A stretch of DNA of 64,000 nt from Arthrobacter sp. NEB 688. GTDB lineage: Bacteria; Actinomycetota; Actinomycetes; Actinomycetales; Dermatophilaceae. This document shows positions 46,458 to 55,051 of the stretch, one piece after another (the stretch's first letter is position 1; the number at the start of each line of letters is the position of its first letter). The position numbers and the translations under genes are program-made. The notes beneath the pieces were generated by a model. It had not been told where the DNA came from, did not search any database, and was given only the letters and a program-made list of their open reading frames with translations. The stretch lies in NCBI RefSeq assembly GCF_013201035.1, contig NZ_CP053707.1:1-64000 (forward strand), in the 5' to 3' direction.

Positions 46458-49400
46458 CCGGGGCCTGCCGCACGCCGGCGGCGTCGAGGACCCGGGAGAC
46501 GACGCGCGCCGGGTCGCGGAAGACCTCGGTCGTCCACACCCGCACGTGGCGCCATCCGCGCCGCTCGAGCTCGTGGACGCGCACGAGGTCGCGGTCGCGG
46601 CCCGAGGAGACCCCGGCGTACGCGGGCCCGTCGCCCTCGACGGCCAGCAGGAGCCGGCCCGGGGCGCTCGGGTCCTCGACGGCGAGCTCGACCGGCAGGG
46701 CCGAGGTGCCGACGCCCTCGTGGACGACGAGGCCGTGGGCCCGCAGCCGCACGGCGAGGTCGCCGAGGACGAGCGAGGTGGTCGCTTCCGAGCGGACGAC
46801 GCCCTGCGCCCCGGCGTGCTCCTGCACGTGGGCGAGGACGGCGCGCAGCATCCGGGCACCGGAGGTGCGCAACCGGTCGGGGTCCAGCTCGTCGGCGGTG
46901 ATGGACGAGACGACGGTCAGCCCGCGGCGGGCCCGCGTCAGGGCGACCCCCAGCCGGCGGTGGCCGGTGTCGGTGCCGACCGGCCCGAAGCGGTGCAGCA
47001 CGCGCCCGTGGGGGGTCTTGCCGAAGCCGACGGTGAGGACGACGTCGTCCCAGGTCTCGCCCTGGACGTGGTCGGCGTCCCGGACCGAGAAGGCCTCGGG
47101 GCGGTCGGGGGCGAAGAACGCGGCGGTGGCGTCGTCGAGGGAGTCGACCGCCCGGCGGACGGCCTCCTCGACGAGGCGGCGGTGGCCCGGGCCGAGCGCG
47201 ATGACGACGAGCGAGCGGTCGGGACGCCGGCGGGCGTGGTCGAGGACGAGCTCGACGACCCGCTCGACCTCGGCCGGGGTGGACTCGACGGCGGCCTCGC
47301 CCTCGGCGACGACGCCGTGGCCCTCGACGAGCTCGTGGTGCAGGACCGGGTCCGTGCCGGTCCCGGGGAAGGTGACGAGCGACCCGCCGTGCAGCTCGGT
47401 GTCGACGAACGCGACGAGCCGCTCGTCCATCGCGCCGTACTGCCAGGTGAGCCGGCGGGTCGGCAGGACGTCCTCCAGGAGGTCGAGCACCGACTCCGGC
47501 TCGGCCTCGTCGGGCACGTCGACCCCCGCGGAGACGACGAACGGCACCGGCGGCAGCTGCTGCGGGTCGCCGACGAGGACGACCCGGCGGGCGCGGACGA
47601 CCGCCGCGACGGCCTCGGCGGGCGCGACGAGCGAGGCCTCGTCGACCACGACGACGTCGGCGCACTCCCCCGGGGGCAGGACGGACGGCACGGCGAGCGG
47701 GCTGAGGAGCCACACGGGGCGCACGGCCGTCGCGAGGCGCCCCACGGAGGCGAGGAGCTCGGGCAGGGCGGTGGGGCGGCGGACCCGCGCGACCTCGGCC
47801 CGCAGCCGGGTCTCCTCGTCGGGACGGGCCCGGCGGATCTCGGCGACGCGGCGCGCGACGGCGTCGAGGACGCGGGGCACCTGGCCCTCGAGGGCGAGCT
47901 GGTCGGAGTCGACGAGGGTGGCGACGGCGGCCGAGAGGCGGCGGCCGTCGAGCTCGCGCAGCGCCGGGTCCCGGGCCGACAGCTCGTCGGCGATCGAGCA
48001 CCACCAGACCCACGCGAGCTCGGTGCGCACCCGGTCGGCGGGCACGGCGCGGGCGCGCAGGTCGTCGACGAGCGCCGAGAGCCCCAGCTGCGCGAGCAGG
48101 TCGAGCCCCAGGCGGATGTCGGGAGCGGCCTCGAGCCGGTCGGCCGCGGCGTGCAGGCGGTCCATCCGGGCGGCGAGCGCCGGCAGGTCGAGCTCGACGA
48201 GGTCGAGCGCGTCGTCCTCGTGGGGCAGGCGGTCGTCGACCCAGGACGCGTCCTCGACGAGGGCGTCGTGCGCGGCCCGGGCCCGGTCGAGCTCGACGGG
48301 GATCTCGGGGCGCCCGCCGGAGCCGGCGAGCTCGCGCCAGGCGTGGCGCTGCATCTCGGCCTCGCGCAGGGCGGCGTGCAGGTCGGCCGGCGGGCGACCG
48401 GGGCGCAGGAGCGCGCGGGCCTGCCGGCGCACGCGCCAGCGCTCGAGCGCGCCGAGGTCGCTGCCCGAGGCGCGGCGCTCGGCCCCGGTCGCGGTCGCCG
48501 CGACGAGGTCGTCGAGGGGGATGTCGAAGACCTCGGGCCGGAAGACCTCGAGTGTGTCGCGGACCTGGCCGACGGTCGCGAGCACGCGGTCCCAGTCGAG
48601 CACCGTGGGGGCCAAGGGCAGGTGCACCCCGCGGAAGACGTCGGCGAGGGTGCGGCGGGTGTCGTGGACCAGCCCGGTCGCGAGCCGCTCGACGCGCTCG
48701 CGGGCCTCGGCCGCGGCCTCCGGGGTGCGCAGGTCGGCCCCGAACCACGGGTCGCCCGCGCCGTCGCCGTCCCAGGCCGCGAGGGTCGCGACGCGGGTGA
48801 GGATGTCGCCGGCCTCGGCGAGGGTGTCGCGGTCGAGACGGGCGAGCACGGCGCCCTCGACGCGCACGCGCGAGCGCGGGGCGTCCTCGAGCAGCGCGTG
48901 CCGGCTGACCTCCTCCTGCACCTCGTGCAGGGTGACGCCCCACGGGTCGCGGTGGCCGTGCAGCGCCCGCAAGTGGGTGTCGAGGAGGGCTGCGGCGTCG
49001 GCGCGCTCGCGCCGCGACCCGGGGCCGTCGGCGCCGGAGGCCGGGCGCCGGGGCTCGGACGACGGACCGGAGACCCGCTCGACGGCCCGGTCGAGGCCCT
49101 CGACGAGCGAGCGGACGACCGCGCGACGGGCGTGCCCGCCGTCGGAGAGGTCGAGCACGAGCTCGCCGAGGCCGACGTCGGCCAGCCGGTCGCGGACGGC
49201 ATCCAGCGCGGTGCGCTTCGGGGAGACGACGAGCACCCGCTGGCCGTCGGCCGCGAGCGCCGCCGCGAGGTTGGCGACGGTCTGCGACGCGCCGGTGCCG
49301 GGGGGTGCGTGGAGGAGGAGGTGGGACCCGCCCCGGACCGCCTCGACCGCCTCGCGCTGCGTGGCGTCGGCGTCGAGGACGAGGAAGTCCTCGACCGGGC

Positions 49401-50280
49401 CGCCGCCGGCCGCCCCGGCGGCCGCCGCAGGGAGGGCGTCGGGGACACCGGCGAGCGCCGCGACGACGTCGTGCGCGGCGAGCGCGTCGCCGTGCGCCGC
49501 GAGGTCGGCCACGAGCGGGGCCTTGTGGTACGGGAAGGTGCTGACGACGACGCGCGGGTCGACCGACAGGTCGCGCACCCCGTGGCACGCCTCGGCGAGC
49601 GCCGCGTAGGCCGGGTAGGGGTCGAGCGCCCCGTTCGCCGTCGCGAGCTGCTCGAGCCGGTCGGTGTCGAGGGTGATGCCGTGCTCGGACGCGAGGTAGT
49701 TGACGAGGGCCGGGTTGACCTCGAGCTCGTCTCCGGGCTCGAGCATCCAGTCGTGGCGGCGGGGGTCGGTGGGTCGGGTGGCGAGCGCCCGGAGGAAGAC
49801 CGGGGCGCCCGGCTGGCGCGGCACGACACGGCCGTCGTCGAGCACCACGGTCCAGGACGCCATCCCGACGCCCAGGAAGCAGGTGCGCACCGCGTGCTCG
49901 CGCTCGATCTCGGTCGCGGTGTCGTGGATGCGCCCGAGCCGGGTGCGGGCGTCGTCGAGGGCGTGCGGCTCGCGGACGAGCTCGGAGAGGCGGGTCGGGC
50001 GCCCGGTGAGCAGGCCGCTGCGGGCCCCGAGGTGCGCCGACGAGAGGTCGAGGGTGCCGACGGTGAGGTCGCGGTACCAGAGCAGCGTGTTCGGCCCGCC
50101 GAGCTCGACGAGCTGGCGGGTCCACCGGGCGCGCGCCTCGTCGACGCGCCGGGCCCGGAGGGTGGCGGGGTCCGGGGCGATGCTCAGGTGCCCTCCCCGC
50201 GGTTCGTCGTCGCGTGCGGCATCGGCGGCGCCGACCCGCCTGCCGGGCCGTGCGTCGCGCGCCGGTCCGCTCGCAGTCAC
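46450..50280 (-). CDS. large SF1-type helicase/nuclease with altered Walker A
   Basis: 1276 aa. The N-terminal 270 residues are a DUF4011-like region (LVELGGPNTLLWYRDLTVGTLDLS). The ATPase then follows: P-loop APPGTGASQTVANL with Ala331 where Lys is expected, VVVDEASLVAPAEAV at about 878-892, GDPQQLPPVPFV, an ADHVQGETWDDVVLTVGFGKT motif and GVALTRARRGLTVV. The last 100 residues look like a PD-(D/E)XK or VSR-type nuclease (LLLAVEGDGPAYAG... RVHELERRGWRHVRVWTTEVF). Probable DNA repair or defence protein. GTG at 50280 with TAGCCT 6 nt upstream. Confidence 0.82.
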   Translation of the reverse strand: MTASGPARDARPGRRVGAADAARDDEPRGGHLSIAPDPATLRARRVDEARARWTRQLVELGGPNTLLWYRDLTVGTLDLSSAHLGARSGLLTGRPTRLSELVREPHALDDARTRLGRIHDTATEIEREHAVRTCFLGVGMASWTVVLDDGRVVPRQPGAPVFLRALATRPTDPRRHDWMLEPGDELEVNPALVNYLASEHGITLDTDRLEQLATANGALDPYPAYAALAEACHGVRDLSVDPRVVVSTFPYHKAPLVADLAAHGDALAAHDVVAALAGVPDALPAAAAGAAGGGPVEDFLVLDADATQREAVEAVRGGSHLLLHAPPGTGASQTVANLAAALAADGQRVLVVSPKRTALDAVRDRLADVGLGELVLDLSDGGHARRAVVRSLVEGLDRAVERVSGPSSEPRRPASGADGPGSRRERADAAALLDTHLRALHGHRDPWGVTLHEVQEEVSRHALLEDAPRSRVRVEGAVLARLDRDTLAEAGDILTRVATLAAWDGDGAGDPWFGADLRTPEAAAEARERVERLATGLVHDTRRTLADVFRGVHLPLAPTVLDWDRVLATVGQVRDTLEVFRPEVFDIPLDDLVAATATGAERRASGSDLGALERWRVRRQARALLRPGRPPADLHAALREAEMQRHAWRELAGSGGRPEIPVELDRARAAHDALVEDASWVDDRLPHEDDALDLVELDLPALAARMDRLHAAADRLEAAPDIRLGLDLLAQLGLSALVDDLRARAVPADRVRTELAWVWWCSIADELSARDPALRELDGRRLSAAVATLVDSDQLALEGQVPRVLDAVARRVAEIRRARPDEETRLRAEVARVRRPTALPELLASVGRLATAVRPVWLLSPLAVPSVLPPGECADVVVVDEASLVAPAEAVAAVVRARRVVLVGDPQQLPPVPFVVSAGVDVPDEAEPESVLDLLEDVLPTRRLTWQYGAMDERLVAFVDTELHGGSLVTFPGTGTDPVLHHELVEGHGVVAEGEAAVESTPAEVERVVELVLDHARRRPDRSLVVIALGPGHRRLVEEAVRRAVDSLDDATAAFFAPDRPEAFSVRDADHVQGETWDDVVLTVGFGKTPHGRVLHRFGPVGTDTGHRRLGVALTRARRGLTVVSSITADELDPDRLRTSGARMLRAVLAHVQEHAGAQGVVRSEATTSLVLGDLAVRLRAHGLVVHEGVGTSALPVELAVEDPSAPGRLLLAVEGDGPAYAGVSSGRDRDLVRVHELERRGWRHVRVWTTEVFRDPARVVSRVLDAAGVRQAPGG

Positions 50281-50349
50281 CCCAGCAGGCTAACAACGCG
50301 CCGCCGACGCCACGGGGAGGCGCGGCGTGGGCGGGCGCTCGACGCCTCC

Positions 50350-50462
50350 GGGTCGAGGTGAAACCCGACCAGCAGAGGGTCGCCTTTCACCTCGACCCCG
50401 CCACCCCTCGTCCGGGTCGAGGTGAAACCCGACCAGCAGGAGGTCCACTTTCACCTCGACCC
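50350..50462. repeat. two tandem inverted repeats (family C)
   Basis: Two 49-bp hairpins, 64 bp apart, with identical 14-bp arms gggtcgaggtgaaa / tttcacctcgaccc (50350-50398 and 50414-50462). The loops are similar (cccgaccagcag then diverge). They lie between two minus-strand genes, upstream of the helicase and downstream of the MFS gene. Confidence 0.88.
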
Positions 50463-50478
50463 GAGCTCGGGGCCGAGG

Positions 50479-51768
50479 TCAGGCGGGGACGGGGCGCCCC
50501 TCGCGGTCCAGCGGCTCGGCCGGCACCCGGGTCGTGAGCGCGAGCACGCCGATGAGCAGCGCGAAGCCGAGCGAGGTGAGCGCGAGGGCGTGGAAGCTGA
50601 CCCGGTCGACGATGACCCCCGCGACCGCGCCCCCGCCACCGGCCGCCAGCCCCATGAGGAGGTCGGACCCGCCCTGGACGCCGGGCCGCTCGGCCGCCGC
50701 GACCGCCGAGGTCAGGAGGGTCGAGCCGGCGACGAGGGTGCAGGACCAGCCAAGGCCGAGGAGGAAGAGGCCCGCGACGAGCGTCGGCGACTCCCCCATC
50801 GGTGACGCCGACGCCAGCAGCGTCGCCGACGCGAGCACCCCGGCGCCGACGAGGGCCACGGCGCGGCCGCCGAAGCGATCGACGGCCAGCCCGGTCAGCG
50901 GCGAGAAGGCGTACATCCCGACGATGTGGATGCTGATGACCAGCCCGATGACCGTCAGCTCGGCGTGCCCGTGCGCCATGTGCAGCGGCGTCATCACCAT
51001 GACCGAGACCATGACGCCGTGCCCGAGCGCGAGGGTGAGCAGGCCGAGGCGCGCCACCGGGTGGCCGAGGGCGACGCGCAGGCCGCGGGTCACCGAGCCG
51101 TGGGTGGGCTCGCCCGGCTCGCCGCCCTCGTCGAGCGCGAGGCGCCGCGACTGCACGAGCGGGTCGGGGCGCAGCCGCACGAGGACGACGGCGATGGCGA
51201 GCAGCAGCCCGACGAGCGAGAACACGAAGGGTCCGGTCAGCCGGGGCAGGCCGAGCGCGTCGGCCACGGGGGCGCTCGGTCCGACGAGGTTCGGGCCGAG
51301 GACGCTGCCGAGGGTCGTCGCCCAGACGACGATGCTCAGGTCGCGGGCGCGACGGTCGGGCAGCGCGAGGTCCGCGGCGGCGTACCGGCTCTGGCTGTTG
51401 GCCGTCGTCGCGCCGCCGAAGAGCAGGCTCGAGACGAGCAGCAGCGCGAAGCTGCCGATGATCCCCGCGGTGACCAGGCCCACCGCACCGACCGCGGCCA
51501 GCGCGTACCCGAGGACGAGCCCCGGCCGGCGACCGTGCGCCGCCATGACCCGCGCCATCGGGATGGCGACGAGGGCCGAGCCGAGCACCTGGAAGGTCCC
51601 GCCGAGGCCGGCGAAGCGCGCCGACCCGCTGACCTCCTCGGCGAGCAGGGCGCCGACGGCGATGCCGGCCGAGAGCCCCACGCCACCGAGCACCTGCGAG
51701 CCGACGAGCGTCGTCACGGTCCGCCGCTGGAGAGTGGCGCGGTCGGCGGTCGTCACGGGGTCGGTCAC
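50479..51768 (-). CDS. MFS transporter, drug-exporter-like
   Basis: 429 aa with twelve predicted helices. The N-terminal region GSQVLGGVGLSAGIAVGALLAEEVSGSARFAGLGGTF and loop MARVMAAHGRRPGLVLGYALAAVG resemble actinobacterial multidrug-type MFS proteins; FSPLTGLAVDRFGGRAVALVG repeats the signature in the second half. A long cytosolic loop sits between helices 6 and 7. The GTG at 51768 follows the -10-like CATACT by 7 nt. The substrate is unknown. Confidence 0.88.
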   Translation of the reverse strand: MTDPVTTADRATLQRRTVTTLVGSQVLGGVGLSAGIAVGALLAEEVSGSARFAGLGGTFQVLGSALVAIPMARVMAAHGRRPGLVLGYALAAVGAVGLVTAGIIGSFALLLVSSLLFGGATTANSQSRYAAADLALPDRRARDLSIVVWATTLGSVLGPNLVGPSAPVADALGLPRLTGPFVFSLVGLLLAIAVVLVRLRPDPLVQSRRLALDEGGEPGEPTHGSVTRGLRVALGHPVARLGLLTLALGHGVMVSVMVMTPLHMAHGHAELTVIGLVISIHIVGMYAFSPLTGLAVDRFGGRAVALVGAGVLASATLLASASPMGESPTLVAGLFLLGLGWSCTLVAGSTLLTSAVAAAERPGVQGGSDLLMGLAAGGGGAVAGVIVDRVSFHALALTSLGFALLIGVLALTTRVPAEPLDREGRPVPA

Positions 51769-51873
51769 GACGGGCAGTATGCCGCCGCCGGCGACCTCGC
51801 ACCGCCCGGGTCCCGGCCCGGGCCGCGCTCGCACCCGCCGAGCGACGCCCCGTAGGCTGTCCGCGGTCTTCCC

Positions 51874-51945
51874 GCCCTCGTAGCTCAGGGGAAGAGCACT
51901 TCTCTCCTAAAGAAGGTGTCGCAGGTTCGAATCCTGCCGGGGGCA
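51874..51945 (+). tRNA. tRNA-Arg, anticodon CCT
   Basis: 72-nt cloverleaf: acceptor GCCCTCG/CGGGGGC (one G-T wobble), D-arm GCTC-AGGGGAA-GAGC, anticodon stem CTTCT/AGAAG with loop CTCCTAA (CCT, reads AGG) and T-arm GCAGG-TTCGAAT-CCTGC. CCA not encoded. Confidence 0.95.
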
Positions 51946-52089
51946 CCGAACGCACGCGCGCCAGCGCGGGCGAGCGGGGACCCCGACAGGATGACGGGAG
52001 CCGGAGACGACCGCGAGGAACGAGCGGACGGCGACGGCGGCACCTGCCGGGGGCACCCGCGCGGACGGTGGGCTCCTGCCCGGGGCACC
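51933..52089 (+). repeat. repeats of tRNA-Arg 3' end
   Basis: cctgccgggggcacc occurs as the tRNA 3' end plus two bases (51933-51947). It recurs unchanged at 52043-52057 (period 110) and with one change (cctgcccggggcacc) at 52075-52089. Just before the second copy is GGACGGCGACGG (52026-52037), the same 12-mer present inside each full unit of the tRNA-Gln array (1743, 1847). Confidence 0.85.
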
Positions 52090-52278
52090 CGTCATCGACG
52101 AACATCGAGCGATCGGCGGCAGAAGGTCATCGATCGGCAGCCACCCCGACTGGCCGCTGATCGCACCCATCGCACGGCGCGCCGACGCACCGAGGGCGTG
52201 ACGATCCTTGAGGCAATCGTGAGCGAGGCCTGAGGTTCCCGCCGGACGGCGGGCCCCGGCGCCGGGCATCGTGGACGG
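52090..52278. other. non-coding stretch after tRNA-Arg repeats
   Basis: No supported gene, terminator or repeat. A short open frame here has no ribosome binding site and no recognisable content. Confidence 0.5.
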
Positions 52279-52383
52279 ATGACGACGAGCCACCTCCTGC
52301 CCGCGCCCGGTCCCGACGGCTGGGCCGACGTCCTGCAGTTCCCGACCCGTGACCCCTGGCCGGACGAGCCGCTCGCGGCCTGA
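52279..52383 (+). CDS. possible 34-aa small ORF
   Basis: ATG to TGA encodes a 34-residue Pro/Asp/Trp-containing peptide (LLPAPGPDGWADVLQFPTRD in its middle). The in-frame codons use GC-rich third positions. No ribosome binding site is obvious, and no homologue is known to me. It lies in the gap before the GGDEF gene; it could be a real small protein or chance. Confidence 0.3.
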   Translation: MTTSHLLPAPGPDGWADVLQFPTRDPWPDEPLAA

Positions 52384-52564
52384 CCGTCCCGCGAGCCGAG
52401 CGGACCCGACGATGACCACCCGTCCCGGACCGGCAGCGGAGCACCCCCGCCGTTCGGACAGTGTTCGCCGACCGTTCGACACCGTTGTCAAGTTCTCGGC
52501 GGTGCTGCCGATGGGTCCCACGTCAAGGCGCGTCGACGGTGCGTGCCCACCCCGAGGAGGTCAG

Positions 52565-54364
52565 GTGCTGCGTCGAACGGTCGGCTTCCTCGCGCTGTAC
52601 TGCCTGGCGCTCGCCGTCGGACGCGCGACGGCCCAGCCCGAGACCCACCTCGCCCTCTTCTGGCCGGCGGCCGGTGTCGGGGTCCTCTGGGCGCTGCGCA
52701 CCGTGACGCGCCGCGAGCTCGCGCTCGCCGTGACGCTGACCGGCATCGCCGCCTCCATCGGCAACATCGTGACCGGCTTCGCGATCGGCCCGGGCCTCGT
52801 CCTCGGCCTCGGGAACCTCCTCCTCGGCCTGGTGACCACGGTGGTCTACCGGGTGGCGGCGCCGCGTCACGAGCGCCGCGGCTCGATGCGCCGGCTGTCG
52901 GAGCTGAACCGGCTCGTGCTCGCGGCGGGCGTCGCCACGCTCGCGACGAGCGCGTGCGGGTTCGTGGCCCTCACCCTCGACGAGGGGTCCGCCGCCTGGA
53001 CCGTCGGCCTCGCGATGTACCTGCGCAACCTGGCCTCCGTCGTGGTCGTCGTCGGGGCCACCCTCGGCACGCGGCAGAACCTGCAGCGGCCCACGGCCCG
53101 GCAGGCCGCCGAGGCCGTGGCGATCTTCGCCCTCACCAGCGCCGTGGCCTGGTGGGTCTTCGGCCCCGGCCAGAGCCTGCCCCTGGCCTTCCTCCCCCTC
53201 GGCCTGCTCATGTGGGCCGGCGTGCGGCTGCCGCTGCCCCTGACCGCCCTCGACGGGGCCGTCGTCGCCGTCATCCCCCTGGTGCGCCTGATGACTGGCG
53301 CGGGCGGTCCGTTCGACGCGATCGCCGCGGGTCACCTGCAGTCGCTCGTCCTGCAGGTCTACATGATGTTCGCCGCCTTCCTCGCGCTCGTCCTCGGCAC
53401 GTTCCGGGCCGAGCTGCGCTCGCTCGTCGGCAGCGTCCGCCGGGAGCACCGGTGGTCCGACCTGCTCATCGCCTACGCCCCGAGCGGCCTGCTCGTCGTG
53501 CGGCCGACCGGCCACGTCCTCCAGGCCAACCAGGCCGTCGGCGAGATCCTCCGGCGCGACCCGGCAGACCTCGTCGGGACCCGGGGCGACAGCCTCGACG
53601 ACGACCCCGCGTCCGGCCTCGGGGCCGTCCTCGCCGCCGCCGTCGCCGCCGACGGAGAGCTGATCCACGCCGAGTGGACCGCCCGCGGCCCCGTCGACGC
53701 CCTCCTCACCCTCTCGTGCAGCGCCCGCGCGGTGCCCGGACCGGACGGCGAGGTCGTCGTCCTCGTCAACGTCGTCGACGTCTCCGAGCGCCGGCGGATC
53801 GAGCAGCGGCACGCGCACGACGCGGCCCACGACCAGCTGACCGGCCTGCCCAACCGCCGCCAGCTCGACACGCTCATCTCCTGCCACGCCCAGACGGCCC
53901 GGATGCGCTCGCGCGGCGCGCTGCTGCTCATCGACCTCGACCACTTCAAGCAGGTCAACGACACCCGCGGCCACGCCGCCGGGGACACCCTGCTCGCCGA
54001 CGTCGCCCGCGTCATGGCCCGCGTCGTCGGGACCAGCGGCACCGTCGGGCGCCGCGGTGGCGACGAGTTCGAGGTGCTCCTGCCCGAGGCCGACCAGTCG
54101 GCCGCCGAGGCCGTCGCCTGGGCCCTCGTCGACGCGGTCGACAAGCACGGTCGCACGACCCAGCTCGAGCTCGGGTGCGCCGTCTCCGCGAGCATCGGCG
54201 TCGCCACCTTCGCGCAGGCGCACGCCGCCGGTCGCGACGTGCAGGCCCTCGCGGACGCCGCGATGTACTCGGCCAAGCGCACCGGCGGCAACAAGGCGCG
54301 GACGTGGCAGGGCGTCACCGAGACCGCCGCCCGCCGGGTCACGCCCCTCCCGACGAGCGCATAG
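52565..54364 (+). CDS. MASE1-PAS-GGDEF diguanylate cyclase
   Basis: 599-aa membrane sensor predicted to make c-di-GMP. A MASE1-type region of about eight helices (residues 1-275, with LALFWPAAGVGVLWALRT) is followed by a PAS domain (about 300-400) and a GGDEF domain. The domain opens at DQLTGLPNRRQLDTL and has the intact active site RRGGDEFEVLL at about 497-507 and DLDHFKQVNDTRGHAAGD. Start GTG at 52565 with GAGGAGG 4 nt upstream; the frame is open further upstream, but residues there are non-hydrophobic and atypical. Convergent with the GGDEF-EAL operon. Confidence 0.9.
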   Translation: MLRRTVGFLALYCLALAVGRATAQPETHLALFWPAAGVGVLWALRTVTRRELALAVTLTGIAASIGNIVTGFAIGPGLVLGLGNLLLGLVTTVVYRVAAPRHERRGSMRRLSELNRLVLAAGVATLATSACGFVALTLDEGSAAWTVGLAMYLRNLASVVVVVGATLGTRQNLQRPTARQAAEAVAIFALTSAVAWWVFGPGQSLPLAFLPLGLLMWAGVRLPLPLTALDGAVVAVIPLVRLMTGAGGPFDAIAAGHLQSLVLQVYMMFAAFLALVLGTFRAELRSLVGSVRREHRWSDLLIAYAPSGLLVVRPTGHVLQANQAVGEILRRDPADLVGTRGDSLDDDPASGLGAVLAAAVAADGELIHAEWTARGPVDALLTLSCSARAVPGPDGEVVVLVNVVDVSERRRIEQRHAHDAAHDQLTGLPNRRQLDTLISCHAQTARMRSRGALLLIDLDHFKQVNDTRGHAAGDTLLADVARVMARVVGTSGTVGRRGGDEFEVLLPEADQSAAEAVAWALVDAVDKHGRTTQLELGCAVSASIGVATFAQAHAAGRDVQALADAAMYSAKRTGGNKARTWQGVTETAARRVTPLPTSA

Positions 54365-54454
54365 GTCCCGGGGCTCCGACCCACCGCCCGCTCCCCCTCC
54401 TGGCGCACGTCCGCGAGGCCTCGCCCACCGTCCCCCTCGGGCGGCACCCACCAT

Positions 54455-55027
54455 CCGACTGATTGCGAGTTGTGCTGGCCGACACGCCCCGGCACGGCCC
54501 GTCGAGCGGCGGAACTCGCAATGAGTCGAGGACAGCCCGTTCGGACTGATTGCGCATCCGCCACCTCCGGAGCCCCGTGGCGGCCGGCCCCGGGTGGCGG
54601 ATGGGCAAGAAGTTGCCTGGATCCCCGAGCGTCCCCACCCGACCCGAGCATCCGAGCGGCACCCATCGCCCGATCCCTCACCTCACTGGTGCGGCACCTG
54701 CCATTCGACTGATTGCGAGTTGTGCCGGCCGACACGCCCCGGCACGGCCCGTCGAGCGGCGGAACTCGCAATGAGTCGAGGACAGCCCGTCCGGACTGAT
54801 TGCGCATCCGCCACCTCCGGAGCCCCGTGGCGGCCGGCCCCGGGTGGCGGATGGGCAAGAAGTTGCCTGGATCCCCGAGCGTCCCCACCCGACCGGAGCT
54901 CACGGGCGGCACCCACCGCCCGCCCCCTCACCCCTCGCGCCCCGCCCGCCATCCGACTCATTGCGAGTTGTGCCGCTCGACAGGCCCTGACACGGCGCGT
55001 CGAGCGGCGGATCTCGCAACCAGTCGG
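54455..55027. repeat. about 250-bp tandem repeats with nested inverted repeats (family D)
   Basis: Two full units begin at 54455 and 54705, and a third, partial unit at about 54953. Each opens with an inverted repeat: gactgattgcgagtt (54457-54471) with aactcgcaatgagtc (54513-54527), one mismatch. Inside it, unit 3 carries a second stem CCGCTCGAC / GTCGAGCGG. The rest of each full unit holds another dyad, catccgccac / gtggcggatg. Units 1 and 2 differ by a few bases only. They fill the convergent gap between the c-di-GMP genes. Confidence 0.88.
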
Positions 55028-55051
55028 GAAGGAGTGGGAGGGAGACCAGGG

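Noticed and set aside
45638-50361. Very long open frames on both strands (over 1500 codons each) across the helicase
   Set aside because: At this GC content stop codons are rare in wrong frames. These translations are Arg/Pro/Ala or Glu/Asp/Val repeats without domains, while the 1276-aa helicase frame holds clear motifs.
51933-52089. Prophage or integrative-element attachment sites at tRNA-Arg
   Set aside because: Duplicated tRNA 3' ends are only about 110 bp apart and no integrase, excisionase or phage gene lies between or beside them.
54339-54961. Small repeated ORFs on both strands within the family D repeats
   Set aside because: Their repetition follows from the DNA repeat; no ribosome binding sites and no protein-like conservation beyond it.
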